A stretch of 39,034 nucleotides of DNA, taken from NCBI GenBank assembly GCA_910584525.1, contig CAJUAT010000012.1, positions 18,289 to 57,322 on the forward strand, given 5' to 3'. The DNA is from an uncultured Muribaculaceae bacterium (GTDB lineage: Bacteria > Bacteroidota > Bacteroidia > Bacteroidales > Muribaculaceae). The notes beneath the pieces were generated by a model that was not told the origin of the DNA, did no database searches, and saw only the letters and a program-made list of their open reading frames with translations. The position numbers and the translations under genes are program-made. Of this stretch, positions 1 to 6,927 are shown piece by piece. The stretch's first letter is position 1. Every line of letters begins with the position of its first letter.

Positions 1-55
1 GGGGAACGCGAGGGGAACGCGAGGGGAACGCGAGGGGAACGCGAGGGGAACGCGA
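1..55. repeat. 11-bp tandem repeat, five perfect copies
   Basis: The unit GGGGAACGCGA is repeated five times without a mismatch from the first base of the window, so the array probably continues to the left. It contains no open frame of note. The last copy runs into a perfect 8-bp inverted repeat, ACGCGAAC (50-57) and GTTCGCGT (62-69) with a TTCC loop, which could act as a hairpin end for whatever lies to the left. Function is unknown. Confidence 0.95.
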
Positions 56-121
56 ACTTCCGTTCGCGTCACGGCAGCTCACTAATTTAGTAATCGAATC
101 TTATATTTTAAAAATATTTAT

Positions 122-129
122 TAACTTTG
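122..129 (+). promoter_or_regulatory. Candidate -7 promoter element for the OPT transporter
   Basis: TAACTTTG fits the Bacteroidota housekeeping -7 consensus TAnnTTTG. I see no TTTG about 20 nt upstream, so the -33 half is weak. Transcription would begin near 136 and give a leader of about 75 nt that contains the 138-173 repeat. Confidence 0.5.
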
Positions 130-137
130 TCGGGGAA

Positions 138-173
138 TGAAGCTGAATAGAGGGCTGAAGCTGTATAGAGCGC
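138..173. repeat. 18-bp direct repeat in the OPT leader
   Basis: Two near-identical 18-bp copies, 138-155 and 156-173, share TGAAGCTG at the front and ATAGAG near the end. They differ at two positions, and a partial third copy, TGAAGCT, starts at 178. The repeat lies between the candidate promoter at 122-129 and the start codon, so it would be part of the mRNA leader. No function can be assigned. Confidence 0.75.
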
Positions 174-213
174 GCTCTGAAGCTTCTAAGTGAATCATGA
201 AACAACAATAATC

Positions 214-2196
214 ATGAAAGAAGAGGAAAAAGAATTACTGACAACAGAGACGGGACTGCCGGAGAATGCGTTCCGGGAGCTTGGTGCCGACGAGGAGTAT
301 GTGCCGGTGATGCACCCGGCCCGCGACCATCAGGAGGTGACGCCCTATTCTGTGGGGATGGGACTTGTAATGGCCATCATCTTCAGTGCGGCGGCAGCCT
401 ATCTGGGGTTGAAGGTAGGCCAGGTGTTTGAGGCGGCGATACCTATCGCCATCATCGCCGTAGGCCTCAGCTCGGCACTCAAGAAGAAGAATGCCCTGGG
501 CCAGAACGTGATAATACAGAGCATCGGCTCATGCTCGGGCGTGATTGTGGCCGGCGCCATTTTCACACTGCCTGCCCTTTACATACTTCAGGACAAGTAT
601 CCCGACATCGTCGTGGAGTTCTACCAGATATTCATAGCCTCCCTGTTGGGCGGTATCTTAGGCATACTCTTCTTCATACCCTTCCGCAAGTACTTCGTGA
701 AGGACATGCACGGGAAGTATCCTTTCCCGGAGGCAACAGCCACAACACAGGTGATTGTGAGCGGCGAACAGGCGTCGAGCAGCGGCGACAACAGCCAGGC
801 ACGCACGCTGATGGTAGCGGCCCTTATCGGCGGTATCTACGACTATGTGGTGGCCACTTTCGGCTGGTGGGCCGAGACGGTGACAAGCACCTGCAACCAG
901 CTCGGGCAGACCATCGCCGAGAAGACGAAGCTCGTGTTCAGCTGCAACACAGGCGCCGCACTCCTCGGCCTCGGCTATATCGTAGGCCTCAAATATGCTT
1001 TCGTGATATTCGCCGGCTCGATATTCGTATGGTGGATAGTGATACCCTTGCTTGGCACCTATGGTAGTCCGGCGTTCCAGGCCATGGAACCCGACGCGCT
1101 TTTCAAGGACTATGCCCGTATGATAGGTATCGGCGGCATCGCTATGGCCGGCGTGATAGGCATCGTGAAATCGTGGAGCATCATCGTGAGCGCCGTAGGT
1201 CTGGCAGGCCGTGAGTTCAAGGGAGGCGCCGCCGCTGCCAAAACCGTGAGATGGCAGACAGACATTTCCATGAAGAAGATAGTCTTCTTCATAGCGATAG
1301 CTCTTGTGGCGGTGCTTATCTTCTTCTGGTTAGGCGTGATCCATACGTTCTGGCAGGCACTGGTGGCATGGCTTGTGGTGACGGTTATCGCCTTCCTGTT
1401 CACTACGGTAGCAGCCAACGCCATAGCGATAGTAGGCTCTAACCCGGTGTCGGGCATGACACTGATGACGCTAATCATAGCCTCGGCGATATTCGTGGCC
1501 ATAGGCCTGAAGGGCACGAGCGGCATCGTGGCGTCGATGGTTATCGGCGGCGTGGTATGTACGGCACTGTCGATGGCCGGCGGTTTCGTGACCGACCTGA
1601 AGATAGGTTACTGGTTAGGATCCACGCCCAAAAAGCAGGAGAGCTGGAAATTCTTAGGCACGTTGGTATCGGCAGCCACGGTAGGCGGCGTGATCATCGT
1701 GCTCAACAAGGTATATGGCTTCACGGGCGACAACGCGCTTGTAGCACCTCAGGCCAACGCAATGGCCAAGGTGATAGAGCCGCTGATGATGGGTGGCGAC
1801 ACTCCCTGGATCCTCTATATGGTAGGTGCCATACTGGCGCTGATACTCAACTGGCTTGGCGTACCGGCGCTGGCCTTTTGCCTGGGTATGTTCATACCCT
1901 TGTCGCTCAACACGCCGATGCTTGTAGGCGGCGCGGTAGCCTATTTCGTTCAGCATTCGAGCAAGGACAAGAAGGTGGCGACGGCACGCCATGACCGTGG
2001 CACGCTCCTCTCGTCGGGTCTCATCGCCGGCGGCGCCCTCTTCGGCGTATTCGCGGCCATAACACGCTTCTGCGGCTTCGAATACCATACCCCCGGCTCC
2101 GAGGGACTCACCCAGGGCCTCGGCGTGGCCGCATACGCGCTCCTCATAGCATACCTCTACTGGGATTCAAAGAGAGCCAAGGTCAGCAAGCTCTGA
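214..2196 (+). CDS. OPT-family oligopeptide transporter
   Basis: This is a 660-residue, very hydrophobic protein with many predicted membrane segments spread along its length. It matches the OPT superfamily of secondary transporters in the bacterial form found in Bacteroidetes; in this family uptake of small peptides is coupled to ions. The N-terminal block GLPENAFREL followed by a YVPVM segment, the Gly/Ala-rich first membrane helices, and the GKYPFPEATA segment are typical of the family. The frame is also open from a GTG at 190, but the ATG at 214 starts exactly at the conserved acidic N-terminus, so I prefer it; neither has a clear ribosome binding site. It is monocistronic, with a terminator-like hairpin overlapping its stop codon. 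The actual substrate (peptide or metal-peptide complex) cannot be read from sequence. Confidence 0.9.
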   Translation: MKEEEKELLTTETGLPENAFRELGADEEYVPVMHPARDHQEVTPYSVGMGLVMAIIFSAAAAYLGLKVGQVFEAAIPIAIIAVGLSSALKKKNALGQNVIIQSIGSCSGVIVAGAIFTLPALYILQDKYPDIVVEFYQIFIASLLGGILGILFFIPFRKYFVKDMHGKYPFPEATATTQVIVSGEQASSSGDNSQARTLMVAALIGGIYDYVVATFGWWAETVTSTCNQLGQTIAEKTKLVFSCNTGAALLGLGYIVGLKYAFVIFAGSIFVWWIVIPLLGTYGSPAFQAMEPDALFKDYARMIGIGGIAMAGVIGIVKSWSIIVSAVGLAGREFKGGAAAAKTVRWQTDISMKKIVFFIAIALVAVLIFFWLGVIHTFWQALVAWLVVTVIAFLFTTVAANAIAIVGSNPVSGMTLMTLIIASAIFVAIGLKGTSGIVASMVIGGVVCTALSMAGGFVTDLKIGYWLGSTPKKQESWKFLGTLVSAATVGGVIIVLNKVYGFTGDNALVAPQANAMAKVIEPLMMGGDTPWILYMVGAILALILNWLGVPALAFCLGMFIPLSLNTPMLVGGAVAYFVQHSSKDKKVATARHDRGTLLSSGLIAGGALFGVFAAITRFCGFEYHTPGSEGLTQGLGVAAYALLIAYLYWDSKRAKVSKL

Positions 2197-2226
2197 TCAG
2201 CTCTTGTTTGAGCAATCAGCATTTTT
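2193..2226 (+). terminator. Rho-independent terminator after the OPT transporter
   Basis: CTGAT (2193-2197) and GCTC (2200-2203) pair with GAGC (2210-2213) and ATCAG (2215-2219) around a TTGTTT loop with a small internal bulge. CATTTTT follows. The stem begins inside the stop codon region of the transporter gene. Confidence 0.7.
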
Positions 2227-2248
2227 GGAATCAACGTTTTTGGAATCA
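2222..2248. repeat. 12-bp direct repeat with 15-bp period
   Basis: TTTTTGGAATCA occurs at 2222-2233 and again at 2237-2248. The first copy forms the T-tract of the transporter terminator and the second runs into the left arm of the long hairpin at 2245-2316. Confidence 0.85.
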
Positions 2249-2316
2249 CAGAACTGAACCGGAACAGCACCGAGAGTTCACAGAACATCAGTGTTGTTCC
2301 GATTCAGTTCTGTGAT
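2245..2316. repeat. Long inverted repeat (26-bp stem, 20-nt loop)
   Basis: Bases 2245-2270 pair with 2291-2316 over 26 positions, with one A-C mismatch (2259/2302) and one G-T wobble (2267/2294). The loop is 2271-2290. The arms carry the GAACCGG core that recurs in the 22-bp repeats immediately downstream. There is no T-tract directly after it, so it need not be a simple terminator. It could be a bidirectional terminator, a remnant of a small palindromic element, or a regulatory site for fabD. Confidence 0.85.
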
Positions 2317-2378
2317 ATAAAAAGAACCGGTCAATGATATAAAAAGAACCGGTCTGTGATATAGAAAGAACCGGGCGA
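2313..2378. repeat. 22-bp tandem repeat, three copies, upstream of fabD
   Basis: Three copies begin at 2313, 2335 and 2357. Each has the form TGATATAAAAAGAACCGGTC followed by two variable bases; the third copy has AG for AA and GC for TC. The array ends about 50 bp before the predicted fabD transcription start. The 22-bp period equals two helical turns, so the GAACCGG cores lie on one DNA face. That would suit a regulator-binding array, but this is inference. Confidence 0.9.
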
Positions 2379-2412
2379 ATCAGGGTCATTTTTAATTATC
2401 GAAAAATTTCGC

Positions 2413-2420
2413 TAATTTTG
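2413..2420 (+). promoter_or_regulatory. Candidate -7 promoter element for fabD-asd
   Basis: TAATTTTG matches TAnnTTTG. A T-run (2389-2393) lies 20 nt upstream where TTTG is expected. Transcription would begin near 2427, giving a leader of about 13 nt that contains AAGGA (2431-2435), one of the few recognisable ribosome binding sites in the window. Confidence 0.7.
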
Positions 2421-2439
2421 CAGTAAATTTAAGGACAAA

Positions 2440-3318
2440 ATGAAAGCATATGTTTTTCCCGGTCAGGGAGCCCAGTTTGTAGGAATGGGCAAAGACCTTT
2501 ACGACAATAATCAAGAAGCCCGAGAATTGTTTGAGAAAGCCAACGAGATACTTGGCTTCCGGATCACTGATCTGATGTTCAACGGCACGGAGGAAGACCT
2601 TAAGCAGACAAAGGTGACACAGCCGGCCATCTTCCTTCACAGCGTATTGCTGGCGAAGAGCCTGGGCGAAGAGTTCAAGCCGTCGATGGTAGCGGGCCAC
2701 AGCCTTGGAGAGTTCTCGGCTTTGGTAGCCGCCGGAGCGCTGAGCTTCGAGGAGGGTCTTAAACTGGTGTCGAAGCGTGCTGAGGCGATGCAGAAGGCAT
2801 GCGAGGCAGAGCCGTCGACGATGGCCGCCGTGCTCGCACTCACCGACGAGAAGGTTGAGGAACTGTGCGCTGAGGTAGAGGGTCTTGTGGCACCGGCCAA
2901 CTACAACTGTCCGGGACAGGTAGTGATATCTGGCACGATAGAGGCCGTAGATGCCGCCTGCGAGAAGATGAAGGCAGCGGGTGCCAAGCGTGCGCTGCGC
3001 CTCAAGGTGGGCGGCGCTTTCCACAGCCCCCTCATGCAGCCTGCCCAGGATGAACTCACCAAAGCCATCGAGGCCGCAGAGTTCAACACCCCGGTATGCC
3101 CGGTATATCAGAACGTGGATGCAAAACCGCACACCGACCCTGAGGAAATCAAGGCCAACCTCATCAAGCAGCTCACTGCCCCGGTGCGCTGGACACAGGA
3201 CGTACAGGCCATGATAGCCGACGGCGCCGACGAGTTCATAGAGCTTGGCCCGGGCAAAGTGCTCCAGGGTCTCGTGAATAAAATCAACAAAAAGGTAGCC
3301 ACCAGCGGACTCAGCTGA
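2440..3318 (+). CDS. fabD: Malonyl-CoA:acyl carrier protein transacylase
   Basis: FabD moves malonyl from coenzyme A to acyl carrier protein, the step that feeds type II fatty acid synthesis in the cytoplasm. At 292 residues it is of normal family length. The FPGQGAQ motif is at residues 6-12, the nucleophile elbow GHSLG puts the catalytic serine at Ser88, and GAFHSPLM supplies the catalytic histidine at His195. The QPAIF segment near residue 61 is also typical. Start at ATG 2440 is supported by AAGGA four bases upstream. It is followed 25 bp later by asd, so the two are probably co-transcribed. Its upstream region carries an unusual hairpin and repeat array that may regulate it. Confidence 0.97.
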   Translation: MKAYVFPGQGAQFVGMGKDLYDNNQEARELFEKANEILGFRITDLMFNGTEEDLKQTKVTQPAIFLHSVLLAKSLGEEFKPSMVAGHSLGEFSALVAAGALSFEEGLKLVSKRAEAMQKACEAEPSTMAAVLALTDEKVEELCAEVEGLVAPANYNCPGQVVISGTIEAVDAACEKMKAAGAKRALRLKVGGAFHSPLMQPAQDELTKAIEAAEFNTPVCPVYQNVDAKPHTDPEEIKANLIKQLTAPVRWTQDVQAMIADGADEFIELGPGKVLQGLVNKINKKVATSGLS

Positions 3319-3343
3319 ACCGGCTAAATATTATCCAGGACAC

Positions 3344-4360
3344 ATGAATATCGCCATAGTCGGTGCCAGCGGCGCCGTAGGCGCGGAGTTCCTGCGTGTG
3401 CTCGAGGAGCAGAATTCCCCCGTAGACAGCCTCCGGCTGTTCGGTTCGAAACGCTCCGCGGGCACTTCGCGTAAATTCCGCGGCAAGGATTACATAATAG
3501 AGGAGCTTACCCACGACTCCGACTTCAGCGGCACGCAGATAGCCTTCACATCGGCGGGAGCCTCCGTGAGCCGCGAATTTGCGGAGACCATCACGCGCCA
3601 CGGCACGCTGATGATCGACAACTCGTCGGCCTTCCGCATGGACCCCGATGTGCCGTTGGTGGTACCCGAGGTCAACGGCGACGATGCCTTCAACCATCCC
3701 CGCAACATCATCGGGAATCCCAACTGCACCACCATCCAGATGGTGGTGGCGCTGAAGCCTGTTGACAATCTGTCGCACATACGTCGCGTACATGCGGCCA
3801 CCTACCAGGCGGCTTCGGGCGCCGGCGCCTCCGGAATGGACGAGCTCCATACACAGACCTGCGAGATTGCCGCCGGCAAAACGCCTACCGTCAAGAAATT
3901 CCAGCATCAGCTCGTCAACAACATCATCCCCCATATCGACGTGTTCACCGACAACGGCTACACCAAGGAGGAGATGAAGATGTACAACGAGACGCGTAAG
4001 ATCATGCACAGCGACATCGAGGTGTCGGCCACCTGCGTCCGGGTGCCGGTGATGCGTGCACACAGCGAGGCTCTGTGGGTGGAGACCGAGGAGCCGCTGG
4101 CTCTGGTGGATGTGAAGAAAGCCTTCGCCGATGCCGAAGGACTGGTATACGTGGACCTCGGGGATGCCTCGGCACCATGCTATCCCATGCCCAAGGATAT
4201 CGCCGACAAGGACCCGGTGTACGTGGGTCGGCTGCGCAAGGATATCTCCAACCCCAACGGACTGAGCTTCTGGGTGGTGGGCGACCAGATAAAGAAGGGA
4301 GCCGCCCTCAACGCCGTGCAGATAGCGCAATACCTGATCAAAAAGAATTTTGAATTTTGA
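3344..4360 (+). CDS. asd: Aspartate-semialdehyde dehydrogenase
   Basis: Asd reduces aspartyl phosphate to aspartate semialdehyde with NADPH, the branch point to lysine, diaminopimelate, threonine and methionine. The 338-residue protein has the nucleotide-binding loop GASGAVG at residues 7-13, the active-site cysteine in GNPNCTT (Cys128), and a catalytic histidine in RVPVMRAHSE (His240). All key residues are intact. It follows fabD by 25 bp. The last codons and the stop lie in a 7-bp tandem repeat (GAATTTT x3, 4345-4365) that leads directly into the next gene, so slippage there would change the C-terminus. Confidence 0.96.
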   Translation: MNIAIVGASGAVGAEFLRVLEEQNSPVDSLRLFGSKRSAGTSRKFRGKDYIIEELTHDSDFSGTQIAFTSAGASVSREFAETITRHGTLMIDNSSAFRMDPDVPLVVPEVNGDDAFNHPRNIIGNPNCTTIQMVVALKPVDNLSHIRRVHAATYQAASGAGASGMDELHTQTCEIAAGKTPTVKKFQHQLVNNIIPHIDVFTDNGYTKEEMKMYNETRKIMHSDIEVSATCVRVPVMRAHSEALWVETEEPLALVDVKKAFADAEGLVYVDLGDASAPCYPMPKDIADKDPVYVGRLRKDISNPNGLSFWVVGDQIKKGAALNAVQIAQYLIKKNFEF

Positions 4361-4365
4361 ATTTT
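4345..4365. repeat. 7-bp repeat at the asd/helicase junction
   Basis: GAATTTT is repeated three times (4345, 4352, 4359) and then breaks with GAATC. It encodes the end of Asd and provides its TGA stop. Because 7 is not a multiple of 3, gain or loss of one unit would alter the Asd tail. Confidence 0.85.
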
Positions 4366-4380
4366 GAATCGGGAGAGATG

Positions 4381-6327
4381 ATGCAGACAAACGAGAGGCT
4401 GGAGTTGGCCCACAACATAGTGGAGAATACGGGTACGAGCCTGTTTCTGACCGGGAAGGCGGGAACGGGGAAGACTACGTTTCTGCGTGCACTTCAGCAG
4501 CAGAGCCGTAAAAGGATAGTTGTGACGGCTCCTACGGGGATAGCGGCCATCAACGCCGGCGGCGTGACGCTTCACTCCTTTTTCCAGCTCGACTTCGCTC
4601 CCTTCATACCGGGGCAGCCGCCGCGCCGCGATAAATACCGCTTCAGCAAGGAGAAGCTGAAGATAATCCGCGGCATGGACCTTCTGGTGATTGACGAGAT
4701 ATCGATGGTGCGTGCCGACCTTCTGGATGCCGTAGATGACGCGTTGCGTCGGCTTCGCGACCGTCACCGTCCCTTCGGCGGCGTGCAGCTCCTGCTCATC
4801 GGCGACCTCCAGCAGCTCGCCCCCGTGCTCCTCCCCAATGAGAGGGAGATTATCGAGAAGCATTACAGGTCGCCATACTTCTTCGACTCCCATGCGCTAC
4901 AGCAGATACATTACGAGACTGTGGAGCTCAACGAGGTGTTCCGGCAGAATGACGAGGATTTCCTGGAGCTGCTGAACGCCATCCGCGAGCACCGCGCCGA
5001 CAGGAGTGTTCTCGCCCGCATCAACGACCGCTTCATACCCGGTTTCGACCCCGACGACAATGCCGGCTATATACGCCTGGTGACCCACAACAACCAGGCC
5101 GCCGCCATCAACACCCGCAAGCTTGACCTCCTCCCCACTCCCGAACATCTGTTCGAGGCCACAATCGAGGGGCGTTTCCCGGAGTCGTCGTATCCCGCCG
5201 ACAAAGAGCTGCGTGTCAAGGTAGGGGCGCAGGTGATGTTCATAAAGAACGACAGCGAGACGCCTCGCCGCTATTACAACGGCATGATAGGCCATGTGGT
5301 GGCCATCGACGATGAGGAAGGGATAGCCGTGCGTACCGACGACGGCTCGGACATCATCACCGTGACTCCCGTGGAATGGGAGAACATAAGCTACAGCATC
5401 GACGAGCAGGCCAACGAGATTGTGGAGAAGAAAGAGGGGAGCTTCCAGCAGTATCCGCTGAAGGCGGCGTGGGCCATCACCATCCACAAGAGCCAGGGGC
5501 TGACGTTCAGCCGGGCCATCATCGACGCCACGCGCAGCTTCGCCCACGGCCAGGCATACGTGGCGCTGTCGCGCTGCCGCACGCTACAGGGGCTCGTGCT
5601 CGACAATCCCCTACCCCCGTCGGCTATAATAAGCGACGGGACTGTCGACAATTATCTCAGCGCCCATCCGAGCGGCGACATCAGCGCCGACAGGCTCGAG
5701 ATGATGCGTCGCGAATACCATGTGCAGCTCCTCGACCAGCTCTTCTCCTTCCGGCAGATGTTCGACGCCATGGAGGGGATAGTGCGCATCTACCAGGAGA
5801 ATTTCAGCCGGCGACAGCCTGAGATGGTGGCCGAATGGAGCAAGCTCTATCAGGAGAGCCGCAAGGAGGTCGTGGATGTGGCCGACAGGTTCCGCAACCA
5901 GTATACGCGGCTGGCGCTGGCAGGCGGCGAGTCGGACGAGCTGCTGTGCAATCGCGTGAAAGCGGCGTGTACCTATTTCTCGGCCCGGCTGGAGCCACTG
6001 TTCCGACAGACCGTCAAGGCACAGCGAAACAGCGACAACAAGCGTGTACGCATCAAAATCAACGAGCGTCTGGAACTCTTCGAAGACCTATTGGCCGCGA
6101 AACGCTATCTGATGGGGGCTTTCCGCACCCACGACTTCAACGCCGACATCTATTTCGAGATGAAGGCCCGCGCCATGCTCCGCGACGAGAACCCCGCGCC
6201 GACCAACAAGAAAAAGGGCGACCGCAAGAAAACCGTAAAGCCGTCACCCCGTAAGCCGATGGACATATCCGTGGAGGAACCGCCGGCCGAGTACGGCTCG
6301 CCCTCCGATTTCATGGATATTCTATAA
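4381..6327 (+). CDS. PIF1-like superfamily 1 DNA helicase / AAA ATPase
   Basis: The protein is about 648 residues long. Walker A is GKAGTGKT (25-32), Walker B is LLVIDEIS (101-108), and GDLQQLAPV (141-149) is helicase motif III. The late motifs ITIHKSQGLTF and YVALSRCR form the UvrD_C_2-type second RecA half. This is the PIF1/RecD-like arrangement; PIF1 proteins move 5' to 3' and act on structured DNA and stalled forks. The C-terminal 200 residues are helical and charged, ending in a Lys-rich stretch. Candidate starts are ATG 4378 and ATG 4381 just after GGGAGAG; a longer TTG-start frame (4357) overlaps asd and is less likely. Its TAA stop overlaps the end of the convergent gene. The precise cellular role is not determinable. 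Confidence 0.88.
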   Translation: MQTNERLELAHNIVENTGTSLFLTGKAGTGKTTFLRALQQQSRKRIVVTAPTGIAAINAGGVTLHSFFQLDFAPFIPGQPPRRDKYRFSKEKLKIIRGMDLLVIDEISMVRADLLDAVDDALRRLRDRHRPFGGVQLLLIGDLQQLAPVLLPNEREIIEKHYRSPYFFDSHALQQIHYETVELNEVFRQNDEDFLELLNAIREHRADRSVLARINDRFIPGFDPDDNAGYIRLVTHNNQAAAINTRKLDLLPTPEHLFEATIEGRFPESSYPADKELRVKVGAQVMFIKNDSETPRRYYNGMIGHVVAIDDEEGIAVRTDDGSDIITVTPVEWENISYSIDEQANEIVEKKEGSFQQYPLKAAWAITIHKSQGLTFSRAIIDATRSFAHGQAYVALSRCRTLQGLVLDNPLPPSAIISDGTVDNYLSAHPSGDISADRLEMMRREYHVQLLDQLFSFRQMFDAMEGIVRIYQENFSRRQPEMVAEWSKLYQESRKEVVDVADRFRNQYTRLALAGGESDELLCNRVKAACTYFSARLEPLFRQTVKAQRNSDNKRVRIKINERLELFEDLLAAKRYLMGAFRTHDFNADIYFEMKARAMLRDENPAPTNKKKGDRKKTVKPSPRKPMDISVEEPPAEYGSPSDFMDIL

Positions 6328-6864
6328 GTTGAAATAGAAGGTGCCTGTGGAGAGCACCACATAGAATTTATATTCCACATTCTTCAGCCAGTGGTCGGTG
6401 TTGTAGGCGGGCACATCGACACCCTTGTCCCAGGAGTCGGTCCATGGGTTCCATGCGTTCAGCACGTTGACCACATATTGCGAGCCGTTGTACTGGTAGC
6501 TTACCAGCAGCGGAATCACGCGCCATACACCCTGCGCGTCATAACCGCATGCCACCACCTTCTCGGTGCCCTGGTTCTGGAAGTCGGTCTGATTGACCGA
6601 CGGGCTCACCACAATCGTTGGCGAGTAGTTGTAGCCGTCATACCAAGGACTCCCCCAGTAAGGAGCGGGAGGGCCGGGATTCCAGCCGAGGCCGGCGTTT
6701 AGACCGGCGTTATATCCGGCATTGAAACCGCCGCCGAAACCGCCGCCGGCCGGCTGATAACCGCCACCGCTGCCAGGCGCCGGCAGACTGTTCTGCGCCG
6801 ACATCCCCGTAACACTCAGCAACACAGCTGCCGCCGAAATTATCCCGCGTATTATCCTTTTCAT
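6322..6864 (-). CDS. Glycine-rich secreted protein of unknown function
   Basis: I do not recognise a family for this 180-residue protein. It starts with a clear signal peptide (MKRIIRG, then a hydrophobic run ending near MSAQ). A Gly/Asn/Ala-rich low-complexity linker follows (about residues 25-60, repeats such as GFNAGYNAGLNAG). The second half is aromatic-rich and looks like a beta domain (VVACGYDAQGVWRVIPL, YKFYVVLSTGTFYF). There is no lipobox cysteine, so it is probably periplasmic or surface-associated. The frame opens 10 codons earlier, but the ATG at 6864 begins the signal peptide. It converges on the helicase gene and their ends overlap by six bases. It may share a transcript with the GHL10 operon upstream, 63 bp away. 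Confidence 0.75.
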   Translation of the reverse strand: MKRIIRGIISAAAVLLSVTGMSAQNSLPAPGSGGGYQPAGGGFGGGFNAGYNAGLNAGLGWNPGPPAPYWGSPWYDGYNYSPTIVVSPSVNQTDFQNQGTEKVVACGYDAQGVWRVIPLLVSYQYNGSQYVVNVLNAWNPWTDSWDKGVDVPAYNTDHWLKNVEYKFYVVLSTGTFYFNL

Positions 6865-6927
6865 AGCATTTTCTTTTGAGATATAACACTCCAACCCTCG
6901 CCTCGGTTCTTTTTTTGGGAGCCGGGA

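Noticed and set aside
1..55. Possible iteron-type replication origin
   Set aside because: Perfect 11-bp copies alone are not enough; there is no initiator gene, no DnaA box cluster and no adjacent AT-rich unwinding region that could be linked to it.
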